From the NCBI GenBank assembly GCA_964418485.1, contig CAYQMH010000021.1, positions 1-32,612 of the forward strand: a stretch of DNA of 32,612 nucleotides. Direction: 5' to 3'. Of this stretch, positions 6,504 through 14,993 are shown piece by piece (position 1 is the stretch's first letter; each line of letters opens with the position of its first letter). The notes beneath the pieces are model-generated. The model saw only the letters and a list, made by a program, of their open reading frames with translations, made no database searches and was not told where the DNA came from. This DNA comes from JAFGHJ01 sp964418485. GTDB lineage: Bacteria > Hydrothermota > UBA3072. The translations under genes and the position numbers were made by a program.

Positions 6504-7211
6504 TTACTCTCCAACCACAAGTTTGACATTATCTTCAAAAGTTACTTCTACACCGGGGGCGGGAAACTGCTGTATAACAACATCTACTTCCCCTTTTGTC
6601 CTCTTGACCTCCGAGAGTACAAGTCCGTACTTCAATATCTCCCTCTGGGCTTCTTCTAACTCCATTCCATTTAGATTCGGCATCAAAAAAACCTTTCTTT
6701 TTTCTATCCCAATATAGATTGTAAGCATCCCCCCCTCAGCAATACTGTCTCCACTCTCAGGTTTTGTCTTAACCACTTTTCCGTCTAGGTCTTTTTCCTC
6801 TACAGGATAATTTATAAAAACCCTGTTTGTTATGCCGTAATTATCGAGAGAATCCACGGCATCCTCTCTGGAAAGTCCAGTAATTCCTGGCAATGCAATC
6901 TTCTTTGCACCCCTGCTAATAACAAGTTTAATAGTACTACCAACCTTTATGTCTTCTTTTGCCGGAGGTTCACTATTTACGATAAACCCCTCAGCTACTT
7001 CACTTGAGTATACACTATCTGAAACGACGTACTTTAAATCCAACGACGAAAGGAAGCTTTTTGCTTTCTCCAAACTCATATGCTTAAGATAAGGAACTTC
7101 TATGGTCTTATTGTATTTAACTATAACAGGCATTAAAAAATAAAAAACTACAAAACCAAAGAAGAAAGACCCTATTACAATTGATACATAAGTAAAAACC
7201 TTCTTCATCAA
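6504..7211 (-). CDS. Membrane-anchored PASTA protein (three PASTA repeats)
   Basis: A 235-residue protein: a short cytoplasmic start (MMKK), one membrane helix (about 5-29), then three consecutive PASTA domains (about 38-103, 104-170, 171-235). Each carries the typical pattern of a VP/LP start, an EA..L helix and a P.G..V..G....V strand end, for example PGITGLSREDAVDSLDNYG and MPNLNGMELEEAQREILKYG. PASTA domains bind peptidoglycan or muropeptides in kinases (PknB/StkP) and PBPs, but no kinase or transpeptidase domain is present here. It overlaps the upstream PASTA gene by 4 bases (ATGA), so the two are made together and may form a heteromer. A cell-wall sensing or scaffold role is inferred. 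Confidence 0.85.
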   Translation of the reverse strand: MMKKVFTYVSIVIGSFFFGFVVFYFLMPVIVKYNKTIEVPYLKHMSLEKAKSFLSSLDLKYVVSDSVYSSEVAEGFIVNSEPPAKEDIKVGSTIKLVISRGAKKIALPGITGLSREDAVDSLDNYGITNRVFINYPVEEKDLDGKVVKTKPESGDSIAEGGMLTIYIGIEKRKVFLMPNLNGMELEEAQREILKYGLVLSEVKRTKGEVDVVIQQFPAPGVEVTFEDNVKLVVGE

Positions 7212-7966
7212 CCACCCTCACGATTTATAGTTATATCTACCTTAGAACTTTTTTCAATCATTACACCAGGCTGCGGGTTTTGGCTGATAACAATATCAAA
7301 AGCGTGCTCTCCGCTTGTAATATAATTCCTCCTTCCTAATTCAAGCCCACTTTCTTCCAATAGTGCCTTGGCTCTATATTCACTTTTTCCCCTAAGATTA
7401 GGAACAGCTACTTTCCCACCACCCGAAGAAACAATTAATTTTATTGGAACAGCTTCAGTTACTTTCTGCCCTGGCTCAGGTATCGTTTTCAAAACAACAT
7501 CCTTGGGTTCTTCTGATTCCTGTCTCTCAATTACCCCTAAACTAAGACCTCGCTCGGAGAGATATACCTTGGCCTGATTAACATCAAAACCTATTACGGA
7601 GGGAACAACTATTTCCTCACTCTCTACTACTTTTCCCTCGGTACCTTTACTCAAAACAATTCTTACAGCTGAACCCTCCTCTACAAGCTCTCCTGCGATT
7701 GGTTTCTGGTAAATAATTCTATCTTTCTTCGTTGTCGGATCAAATTTCTCATCTTCCACAATAATTTTTAATCCTTTTTCAGCCAAAATCATCTCAGCTT
7801 TGTGCACATCTAAATTTTCGACATCCGGGACAACTACCATATCTGACTGCCCGGATAGTATCTCAGGAACGAAATACACAAAAGTGAAAGCGACCAAACT
7901 GGAAACTATCAAAGAAGTTAGAAAAGCTATCCAAAAAACCTTAGCAGAACTCTGCTGATAATACAT
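7208..7966 (-). CDS. Membrane-anchored PASTA protein, paralogue
   Basis: A 252-residue protein with one N-terminal membrane helix (about 10-32) and three PASTA repeats (about 42-110, 117-185, 186-250). Landmarks are VVPDVENLDVHKAEMILAEKG, VVPSVIGFDVNQAKVYLSERG and VPNLRGKSEYRAKALLEESG. Architecture is the same as the next gene, so the pair arose by duplication. Start ATG 7966. Its Shine-Dalgarno AGGAGGT is formed by the last two Arg codons and stop of rsmB (AGG AGG TAA), which ties its translation to rsmB. It carries no enzymatic domain. Confidence 0.85.
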   Translation of the reverse strand: MYYQQSSAKVFWIAFLTSLIVSSLVAFTFVYFVPEILSGQSDMVVVPDVENLDVHKAEMILAEKGLKIIVEDEKFDPTTKKDRIIYQKPIAGELVEEGSAVRIVLSKGTEGKVVESEEIVVPSVIGFDVNQAKVYLSERGLSLGVIERQESEEPKDVVLKTIPEPGQKVTEAVPIKLIVSSGGGKVAVPNLRGKSEYRAKALLEESGLELGRRNYITSGEHAFDIVISQNPQPGVMIEKSSKVDITINREGG

Positions 7967-7971
7967 AATAA

Positions 7972-9228
7972 TTACCTCCTTATAAGGATTGCGCCAAATC
8001 CTCCATCATAAAAGGGAAATCCGGGAAGATTACTGATAAAAGGTTCTCCTTCCCGAGCGCATTCAACAATAAAATCGGGATTTTCTTCTAAAAACCATTG
8101 CACCTGCTTTTCGTTTTCCTCCGGAAGAATAGAACATGTTGAATATACCAAGACTCCGTTTTTCTTTAGATTCTTCGCCGCGGAGATTAACATCTCTCTC
8201 TGCAATTTCACAAGCCTGCTTAAAGACTTTAAGTTAAGATTCCATCTGAGCTCGCCTTTTTTTCCCATAACACCCGTGCCGGAACAAGGCACATCTAAAA
8301 GTATTCTATCCGCTCGAGCAACTCTAAAGTTTCTCACATCAGCCTTAACCGGATAAATACTCTTTATACCCAATCGCTCGGCATTCTGTGACACCATGTG
8401 GAGATCCTTTTTATCTACAGATAATACGACTCCCTCATCTCCCATAATTTCTGCTATCCCGGTACTCTTAGTGCCGGGGACAGAACATAAATCGAGTACA
8501 ATCTCACCTTTTTCCGGAGAAAGAATCTCGGTATTCATTGCTTGAGTAACACCCTGGATTTGAAAACAACCTCTTTTAAAGCTATTACTATAAACAACTC
8601 CACTTTCTGTCAAAAGATTATATTCTCTTTTCTCTATTGCCTCCGCCCTAAACCCCTCTTCCTTCAAATCTTTAATGACATCCTCTGCTGTGGTCTTCAA
8701 TCTGTTAATTCGAATCGTCGTAACCGGTGGCCGATTACTCTCTTTCAATATGTTTTCTGTTTTCTCGCCATATTCATCCATCAAGAGGCGAACCAAAAAC
8801 TCCGGAAAAGAGTAAAACGTAGACAAATATTTTAAAGGTTCCTCAGGATAAGTAACAGGATGAAGATTTCGCAAAACAGCATTTACAAGAGATGCTGTCC
8901 CATTATGTCCGTATTTCTTTGCTAATTTTACCGATTCATCTACCACGGCATAATCTGGATCACCGCTTATGAGCAGCCCATAAACTCCTTCTCTCAGTAT
9001 GTTTCTAATAGGTAGCGGTAGACTTTTAAGCTTTTTCTTATTTAAATGTCTTTCCAGGATATAATCGAGTCTCTTAATCGTTTTAAGGGTTCCATAGTAG
9101 TAATCATAGGCTTTTTGCATACTTTTATCTACCCTCTCTCCTTTCCTACTTTCAGAAAAATTGTTTAAAGCCTTGCCCCCTTTTTCAAATTCGATTAAAG
9201 CTTTTAAAGCTAGCTCACGTCCATTCAT
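7972..9228 (-). CDS. rsmB: 16S rRNA m5C967 methyltransferase RsmB
   Basis: A 418-residue protein. The N-terminal NusB-like helical domain spans about residues 1-135. The SAM-binding region VLDLCSVPGTKSTGIAEIMG corresponds to the usual APGGKT motif, changed here to VPGTKS. Catalytic cysteine motifs are LLDVPCSGTGVMG and STCSILPEEN. This is the Sun/Fmu family that methylates C967 of 16S rRNA. I place the start at ATG 9228, which overlaps the cysS stop codon as ATGA and has GGAG 6 bases upstream. A TTG at 9240 would add four residues but would use the ribosome-binding site itself as codons. The non-standard APGGKT motif is a real deviation, but the two catalytic cysteines are kept. Confidence 0.85.
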   Translation of the reverse strand: MNGRELALKALIEFEKGGKALNNFSESRKGERVDKSMQKAYDYYYGTLKTIKRLDYILERHLNKKKLKSLPLPIRNILREGVYGLLISGDPDYAVVDESVKLAKKYGHNGTASLVNAVLRNLHPVTYPEEPLKYLSTFYSFPEFLVRLLMDEYGEKTENILKESNRPPVTTIRINRLKTTAEDVIKDLKEEGFRAEAIEKREYNLLTESGVVYSNSFKRGCFQIQGVTQAMNTEILSPEKGEIVLDLCSVPGTKSTGIAEIMGDEGVVLSVDKKDLHMVSQNAERLGIKSIYPVKADVRNFRVARADRILLDVPCSGTGVMGKKGELRWNLNLKSLSRLVKLQREMLISAAKNLKKNGVLVYSTCSILPEENEKQVQWFLEENPDFIVECAREGEPFISNLPGFPFYDGGFGAILIRR

Positions 9229-10562
9229 TTCAATCTCCAAATACTACCTTCCGGATTATCCTGAATCAGTATTCCGCTTTTCAGAAGAACAGTCCTTATC
9301 CTATCAGCCATATCGTAACTACCTTCATCTCTGAGATCATTACGCAACTTCACAATTTCCTCTACTACGGGACTAAGCTCCTGTCTATCTTTCCCAAAAT
9401 CAAAGCCAAGATTCGTAAGCAAAAAAGCCAACGTTTCTCTGTAAGAACCCATATCTTCTTTATTTGCCTTAAGACCTTTATTGACTATATCAAAAGCCAG
9501 GGCTACTGCCCCGGGAGTACCAAGATCATCATTCATCTTACTCTCAAAGTCCTCAATTAAATTAGAAAACAGCTTACCTTTCATGCCTTTAGAAATATTT
9601 AAAAAATTCATAATCTTTTCCCATCCTGAAGCAGCCTGTTTAAGCATATCAGTATTATAGTCTATGGGGTTTCTATAATGCGCCTGCAATATATATAACC
9701 TGATCGCATTTGGGTCGAATTCCTCTAAGAGATCTCTTATGGGCACAAAATTCAACAAAGATTTCGACATCTTTTCTCCCTTTATATTAAGCATCTCGTT
9801 ATGAACCCAAAACTTCGCAAAGGTTTTACCGGTTGCAGTCTCTGACTGTGCAATTTCATTTTCATGATGGGGGAAAATCAGGTCGCTACCGCCTCCATGA
9901 ATATCGATTGTCTTTCCAAGGTAATAATTTGCCATTGCAGAACACTCGATGTGCCAGCCGGGTCTCCCTTTCCCCCAGGGAGAAAACCAGGATGGCTCCG
10001 AAGCTTTCGCTTTCTTCCACAACACAAAATCCAGAGAATCTTCTTTCTTTCGGTTTACCTTAATTCGAGCTCCCGATCTCAAATCCTCCACTTTCTTCCC
10101 CGATAGTTTACCATAATCTTTAAATTTACGAACACTAAAAAATACATCTCCATCCTTTTGATAAGCAAACCCTTTCTTCTCTAACTTTTGCACAAGGTTT
10201 ATTATTTCTTCAATATGTTGTGTCGCTCGCGGATAAAACGAGGGCTTTAAAATGTTAAGACGGGTAATTACATCTCTATATTCATTTTCAAAATAGGCAG
10301 CTATCTCTCTATAATCTTTCCCTTCTTCTTCAGCTTTAACTATAACCTTATCGTCAATATCCGTAAAATTAACTATTAAATTAATATCGTATCCGAGATA
10401 TTTTAAATAACGATTGATTATATCCGAGGTGAGTGCAGCTCTGATATGACCGATATGAGGGGATTCCTGCAGAGTCATGCCGCAATAGTAAATTGAAACT
10501 TCCTTCTCCTTTAAAGGCTTAAAATCTTCCTTCTGTCTGCTTAAGGTATTATAAAGTCTCAT
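9225..10562 (-). CDS. cysS: Cysteinyl-tRNA synthetase
   Basis: A 445-residue class I aminoacyl-tRNA synthetase that charges tRNA-Cys in the cytoplasm. Motifs: HIGH (residues 36-39, in PHIGHIRAALTSD), KMSKS (264-268) and the four zinc ligands that select cysteine, Cys27, Cys207, His232 and Glu236 (in IFPHHENE). The C-terminal DALR anticodon-binding region ends with the usual ADxIR helix (DMADRIRTVLL). Length is normal. The start ATG 10562 overlaps the stop codon of the preceding gene by one base (TAATG), and its own end overlaps rsmB by 4 bases, so it is in the middle of an operon. Confidence 0.95.
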   Translation of the reverse strand: MRLYNTLSRQKEDFKPLKEKEVSIYYCGMTLQESPHIGHIRAALTSDIINRYLKYLGYDINLIVNFTDIDDKVIVKAEEEGKDYREIAAYFENEYRDVITRLNILKPSFYPRATQHIEEIINLVQKLEKKGFAYQKDGDVFFSVRKFKDYGKLSGKKVEDLRSGARIKVNRKKEDSLDFVLWKKAKASEPSWFSPWGKGRPGWHIECSAMANYYLGKTIDIHGGGSDLIFPHHENEIAQSETATGKTFAKFWVHNEMLNIKGEKMSKSLLNFVPIRDLLEEFDPNAIRLYILQAHYRNPIDYNTDMLKQAASGWEKIMNFLNISKGMKGKLFSNLIEDFESKMNDDLGTPGAVALAFDIVNKGLKANKEDMGSYRETLAFLLTNLGFDFGKDRQELSPVVEEIVKLRNDLRDEGSYDMADRIRTVLLKSGILIQDNPEGSIWRLK

Positions 10563-11176
10563 TAAAAGTGGAATCCCATTTCGATTTCATTTTTTTTAAT
10601 TTCCAGAGAAACCCTTCTACCAAAAAAGTAAGTTGTTAAAAAACTGACCGCCCGATTGGCTACGGCAAGACCAATCATATTGGTAGCCTTCTGATCTAAC
10701 CTTCTCTTATCTCTCCTAACATCTCTATACCTTTCTTCCAATTCTATCGATCGCCAATGCCAGGCATCCGAACCGGTATACGAATTCGCCTCAATATACT
10801 GTTTTCTCAATTGAACTCTATCCGCCATAACTTCGACATCCAGAGTGTCGGGATATAATCTCCTCGCTTCCTCTTTAACCGTCTCATTATAATCTACATT
10901 TGTCAGAAAATCTTCCATCGCATTAAAATAGTCTTCATCTTCATTCCTGAGATTTGCAGAAGCGTACAAAGCTGCAAAGTTACGGGATATTCTGTCTTTC
11001 TTATCCTCCTCTGCTTTGCTGTCAAAATAAGTCAACCAGATCGCTGCTTCAGCTACCATAAAACAAATCCCTCTATTTTTATTCCCCATCAAGTAATCCC
11101 CGGACCCGGGGATAACAAAAGAAGAAAAAGCTGCTTTTGCGGGTGTTATCGAAAAAAGAACAGTAAGAAACAACAT
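10562..11176 (-). CDS. Hypothetical exported protein (DUF5683-like start)
   Basis: A 204-residue protein of unknown function. A signal peptide (1-15) ends at AKA. The sequence FVIPGSGDYLMGNKNRGICFMVAEAAIWLTYF follows in two parts, a Pro-Gly-Ser-Gly loop and then a hydrophobic helix, resembling the start of DUF5683/P13-like small membrane proteins. The middle is charged and helical (about 50-170), with many Arg/Lys/Glu, and a hydrophobic segment near the end (AVSFLTTYFF) precedes an amphipathic C-terminal strand. Start ATG 11176 with GGGAGGG 6 bases upstream. It lies 24 bases after the M6 peptidase gene and just before cysS. An envelope location is likely; function is unknown. Confidence 0.7.
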   Translation of the reverse strand: MLFLTVLFSITPAKAAFSSFVIPGSGDYLMGNKNRGICFMVAEAAIWLTYFDSKAEEDKKDRISRNFAALYASANLRNEDEDYFNAMEDFLTNVDYNETVKEEARRLYPDTLDVEVMADRVQLRKQYIEANSYTGSDAWHWRSIELEERYRDVRRDKRRLDQKATNMIGLAVANRAVSFLTTYFFGRRVSLEIKKNEIEMGFHF

Positions 11177-11200
11177 GAATATCCCTCCCTTGTTTTTCCT

Positions 11201-14200
11201 CTAAAAACCATTCAATAAACCGAATTTAAACTTATCAAAAATATTATTTTCGACTTCGATGGTGGCGATGTAAACGCCGTTAGCTTGCCTTGAAAGTTCT
11301 CTATCTATCCTAATATCATTTGGGCCAAACAATCCGGTTACTCTTTTTTCTGTCACGAGACTGCCTGAAAGCGAATATATTCTTATCACAACATCCTCCG
11401 CAGAAGCGCTGAGGAGAAATCTAATAAAAGCTTCATCTCCTCCTCTGACAGGAGAAGGATAAATATAAAATTCCTCAATAGCCAACTCACCTTCTTCGTC
11501 AAACTCCACAGGTAAAAGAGAGTCAGGAAAAACCGACTGATGGTCATTGTTAAAATAAATCCTGTTCCATCCATCACCTCTGTAATACCCATCGGTTTCC
11601 CAACCATACAACCATCCGTCACTAGAACCGATGAACAATTCCGTACGCCCATCTCCGTTTATATCAAAAACTAGAGGAGTCGAATAAGATCTCTGTCCCG
11701 TGGCAAAAGGAAATTCGGCTACCTTTTCGCCTTTTCCGTTATAAGCAAGAACCCCTCCGTCGGGAGAACCGAATACTATGTCGAGCAAAGAATCACCGCT
11801 TACATCGGATAGGATTATCGAAGACTGAGTCTGCCGAGAGAGGTGAATTTTTATGGGAAAATTATCGATCAAAATACCATTCCTGTTTAAAGCGAACACA
11901 TTCGCGCTGTCAGCTAAAATTACTTCAAGATATCCATCTCCGTTTATGTCTCCAAGCGCGGGTGCCGAGAAATACGTTTTTGCGGGAAGATTCCTTTTCC
12001 ATTCTACCTCTCCTGTTGTATCGACAGCAAAAATTGCCTTCGAGCCTGCCGGGCAAAGAATCTCTTTAACGCCGTCTCTGTCTATATCACCCGCCACAGG
12101 TGAAGACAAGCTGTAAGAAACGTGTTCTTCTCCTCTTCTCCAAATAATCTCGCCTGCAACAGAAACTTTCAAAAGAGTACCGTCCGCCGGTAAAACGTAT
12201 ATTGAGTTCCCGATAACCAGGGGAGTGGCAACCAACCAGTCCCCAACGTACAGAGGAAAACCATCCGCTTCAACCAAGCTATCACCATCCCATCTGAGCA
12301 GGTGCAGCTCCGAAGCTGAAGTTCCAAAGAGTATTTCCTTGCCGCCTCCGGGAAGAAGATCCGCCGCAGAAGCATTACCGTATATATTTCCGGTTACAGA
12401 AAGAGAATCAAGAATAACATCGGAAGAAATATCGTAGAGAAAAACTTTTCCTTTTATTGTCATATCAAAAATTTCTAAATCCCCGCTCCCGGTAACGTCC
12501 GTAATAAGAGGAGAAGTATAGGTTGAATCTTCATATACAGAATCGGATAATTCGGCCATTCTGAACAGAGTATCATCAGGATTTACGCTATAAATTCCAC
12601 CCCACATATCGCCTGCAAAAATCGTGCTATCTACGTTCTGAGGTGCAATCACATCCATCTTTCCGCCTAACTTTTTAGGAAAGCCAGCAAGACTCCTATA
12701 AAAGGAAACATCAAAATACATAATAGTATCGGGTAAAGAAATATTTGAAATCGTTATACCTGTCCAGTTGCCGAAATTATCGTTCGTGCTCGGGTCTGTT
12801 GTTGGCAAAAATTCCGAACAGAACCCCCCTTCGAAGAAAACATCCAACGGAGAACCATATGTGGCGGCATCCCAATTCTGAATTTTATAAATTCCCTTTT
12901 CGAAATCCTGTATACCGTCGGCCTCCTCAAGGTCAATCCCCTTTGGGAATCCAACGTTTACCATATTGTATGCTTCCATCTCAGTTATTTTTCTCTCGTC
13001 GATGTGCCAGATCGCCAGTCCTCCACTATTAATGTCCGGCGGGAGAGAGAATTCATAATCATCGATATTAACAAGCACATTATCTTTCCATACCCTGAAA
13101 CCGTTCGAATCTACATTGGTGGTACAGGGACTGACATAATGAAAAGTATCTGGATTAGTATAAGTAAATTTATTCTCAATCAGAAAATACTCATCCTTAT
13201 TAATTGGAATTTTGTAAATTCTTGGGGTAATTGAATCCATACTGCCTGCCCATTTTATCGGAAGGGAAGTAGAAGCTCTATCAATTGTATGAGGCACATC
13301 AAAGCCAAGCTTAATTCTGTTATAGGCACATAATCTGGGGGGAATAAGCCCGGCCTCATTCCAATTACCGCTACCCATAAGAGCCCAAGCTCCCATACCC
13401 ATAGTTTCGTAGGTTACATCATAGAAGTCAAAAAGCCCCAAAGAATGACCGAATTCATGGCATAAAGTTCCTTGAAGGTAAGCAGGAACACTGTCCTGAA
13501 AGTTTGTCTCAGGCATCAGAACACCCGAATCAATTGTATCACCGTCAGCCACAAGATAGGAGCCGAATAATTCATGCATACCGGACCCCTGCGCACAAAC
13601 TATATCATAGGGAGAATCACCCCTGTCGGTTTGCCAAGGAGCACCTGCATGAAAGACTATAATTTGATCAAAGTTGGAGAAATCCGCATCATAATCAGCC
13701 ACTTCTACAGCATCCCTCAGCAATTTAAAAAATCCAAGAACGAAATATTGTAAGTCTCCGTAATACTTCATCTCATGGGGCAGAGAATACCCCAAATCAC
13801 CTGTAGGGGGAAGAACTTCCCACTCAATCCATAATTGCCCATAGGAAACCTTATAGTAGTAATTATGCAAAAACTCCATTAATCTGTTAAAATATGTTAA
13901 ATCGTGCGGAGGGTCATAACTAAGACTTCGAGCAATTGTAGTATCGACCAGAGTATCCGTTCCGACAACTGTTGTATCATACGTTGTATCACAAACAGAT
14001 CCAAAACCTTCAAGGTTAAATCTACCATTACCCGTAGTAAGAGAGGTGGTATCCTCTAAGAATTCAACTCTAATAGCAGCAACACGTACTGTATCGATAC
14101 CGTTAGCCCTCATCCTGCGCGATCGCCTAATCTTCTGGCTTTCAGATGTTTCAGCTCTATACTTACGTTTAGGTCCGAAATACTTAAGGTGATCAGGATG

Positions 14201-14323
14201 CATTTTATAAACTTCCGCCTGCTTCTCCATAAAACGTGGCATAATAAATTTATTCAGGGAATCGATAAGCGCTTCATTTGTCAAGGGATCCTGAATAAAT
14301 ATAGACAATATTAATAAAATCAA
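11201..14323 (-). CDS. Secreted M6-like metallopeptidase with FG-GAP repeats and C-terminal sorting domain
   Basis: A 1040-residue exported protein. A short signal-like segment (1-11) precedes a pro-region. The zinc site HEFGHSLGLFD (about 289-299, HExxHxxGxxD) and GMGAWALMGSGNWNEAG downstream are typical of M6 (immune inhibitor A-like) metallopeptidases. The second half (about 590-890) carries at least five Asp-rich FG-GAP-type calcium loops (DIDRDGVKEI, DINGDGYLEV, DVSGDSLLDI, DINGDGRTEL, DVTGSGDLEI), probably a beta-propeller. The last 95 residues (IYPSPVRGGD to the end) resemble the type IX secretion sorting or FlgD-Ig-like domain found in FCB and WOR-3 proteins. The start codon is TTG at 14323 with AAGGAG 5 bases before it. 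Probably cell-surface or secreted, degrading environmental protein. Confidence 0.85.
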   Translation of the reverse strand: MILLILSIFIQDPLTNEALIDSLNKFIMPRFMEKQAEVYKMHPDHLKYFGPKRKYRAETSESQKIRRSRRMRANGIDTVRVAAIRVEFLEDTTSLTTGNGRFNLEGFGSVCDTTYDTTVVGTDTLVDTTIARSLSYDPPHDLTYFNRLMEFLHNYYYKVSYGQLWIEWEVLPPTGDLGYSLPHEMKYYGDLQYFVLGFFKLLRDAVEVADYDADFSNFDQIIVFHAGAPWQTDRGDSPYDIVCAQGSGMHELFGSYLVADGDTIDSGVLMPETNFQDSVPAYLQGTLCHEFGHSLGLFDFYDVTYETMGMGAWALMGSGNWNEAGLIPPRLCAYNRIKLGFDVPHTIDRASTSLPIKWAGSMDSITPRIYKIPINKDEYFLIENKFTYTNPDTFHYVSPCTTNVDSNGFRVWKDNVLVNIDDYEFSLPPDINSGGLAIWHIDERKITEMEAYNMVNVGFPKGIDLEEADGIQDFEKGIYKIQNWDAATYGSPLDVFFEGGFCSEFLPTTDPSTNDNFGNWTGITISNISLPDTIMYFDVSFYRSLAGFPKKLGGKMDVIAPQNVDSTIFAGDMWGGIYSVNPDDTLFRMAELSDSVYEDSTYTSPLITDVTGSGDLEIFDMTIKGKVFLYDISSDVILDSLSVTGNIYGNASAADLLPGGGKEILFGTSASELHLLRWDGDSLVEADGFPLYVGDWLVATPLVIGNSIYVLPADGTLLKVSVAGEIIWRRGEEHVSYSLSSPVAGDIDRDGVKEILCPAGSKAIFAVDTTGEVEWKRNLPAKTYFSAPALGDINGDGYLEVILADSANVFALNRNGILIDNFPIKIHLSRQTQSSIILSDVSGDSLLDIVFGSPDGGVLAYNGKGEKVAEFPFATGQRSYSTPLVFDINGDGRTELFIGSSDGWLYGWETDGYYRGDGWNRIYFNNDHQSVFPDSLLPVEFDEEGELAIEEFYIYPSPVRGGDEAFIRFLLSASAEDVVIRIYSLSGSLVTEKRVTGLFGPNDIRIDRELSRQANGVYIATIEVENNIFDKFKFGLLNGF

Positions 14324-14349
14324 ATTATTCTCCTTTTAGCTTTTTACCT

Positions 14350-14436
14350 CGGAGGGAGAGGGATTTGAACCCCCGTTCCGCTTTCGCGGAAACACGATTT
14401 CGAATCGTGCGCTTTCAGCCGCTCAGCCATCCCTCC
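14350..14436 (-). tRNA. tRNA-Ser(CGA)
   Basis: Cloverleaf read by eye: acceptor GGAGGGA pairs with TCCCTCC, with discriminator G. The anticodon arm CACGA-TTCGAAA-TCGTG gives anticodon CGA, which reads UCG serine. The long variable arm TTCCGC-GAAA-GCGGAA marks a class II tRNA. CCA is not encoded. The first 14 bases also encode the last codons and stop of tadA on the same strand. No terminator separates it from the M6 peptidase gene 26 bases downstream. Confidence 0.95.
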
Positions 14437-14881
14437 TCTCTTTAAAAAATTTTTTCAGTAAATTCGCGGATTCCTCCTTTAAGATACCGGAGGTCACCTC
14501 AAATTTCCAGTTCCATTCTTTATTCCTTACATCGATTACTGAACCAAAAGCCCCAAATTTCTCATCTCTTGCCCCATAGACCACCCTGCTTATTCTTGCC
14601 TGAATCACAGCACCCGCACACATAAGGCAAGGTTCAAGAGTGGAATACAGAATGCTGCCGTCCAATCTCCAATCGCCAATAGAATTGGCTGCTGCAGTTA
14701 TAGCAATAATTTCCGCATGAGCAGTCGGATCTTTAAGGGCTTCTTTTCTGTTTGCGCCTCTACCAATAACAACACCGTCTTTAACCACCACTGCGCCCAC
14801 GGGAACCTCTTCATTGTTAAAAGAGTTTTCTGCTTCCTTCAGAGCTTCCCGCATCCATCTCTGGTCTTCCGCCTTATTCAT
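14423..14881 (-). CDS. tadA: tRNA-specific adenosine deaminase TadA
   Basis: A 152-residue zinc-dependent deaminase that converts A34 of tRNA-Arg(ACG) to inosine. The catalytic motif HAEII has zinc ligand His55 and proton-shuttle Glu57; the PCLMCAGAV motif has Cys85 and Cys88. It ends in the typical basic helix NLLKKFFKERR. Length is normal. The stop codon TGA is bases 12-14 of the downstream tRNA-Ser gene, so RNase P cutting at the tRNA 5' end would remove the stop from the mRNA. The gene lies 26 bases behind tRNA-Arg(ACG), its own substrate, with no ribosome-binding site stronger than the A/T-rich leader. It is presumably driven by the tRNA-Arg promoter. Confidence 0.95.
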   Translation of the reverse strand: MNKAEDQRWMREALKEAENSFNNEEVPVGAVVVKDGVVIGRGANRKEALKDPTAHAEIIAITAAANSIGDWRLDGSILYSTLEPCLMCAGAVIQARISRVVYGARDEKFGAFGSVIDVRNKEWNWKFEVTSGILKEESANLLKKFFKERRDG

Positions 14882-14907
14882 TTCATATAAATTTTTTCGT
14901 CAATAAA

Positions 14908-14981
14908 TACGCCTGAGAGGAGTCGAACCTCCAACCTGCGGATCCGTAGTCCGCCGCTCTTTCCAGTTGAGCTACAGGCGT
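14908..14981 (-). tRNA. tRNA-Arg(ACG)
   Basis: Acceptor ACGCCTG pairs with CAGGCGT over 7 bp, with discriminator A. The anticodon arm GCGGA-CTACGGA-TCCGC gives anticodon ACG, the tRNA whose A34 is edited to inosine by TadA, encoded immediately downstream. CCA is not encoded. Confidence 0.95.
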
Positions 14982-14993
14982 AATATAATTTAA

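Noticed and set aside
11853..13234. Several short plus-strand frames inside the M6 peptidase gene
   Set aside because: All are antisense shadows of the long minus-strand gene, which has a complete set of motifs.
14350..14981. The tRNA genes as a possible integration site of a mobile element
   Set aside because: No integrase, no direct repeat of the tRNA end and no foreign-looking gene cluster is seen next to them.
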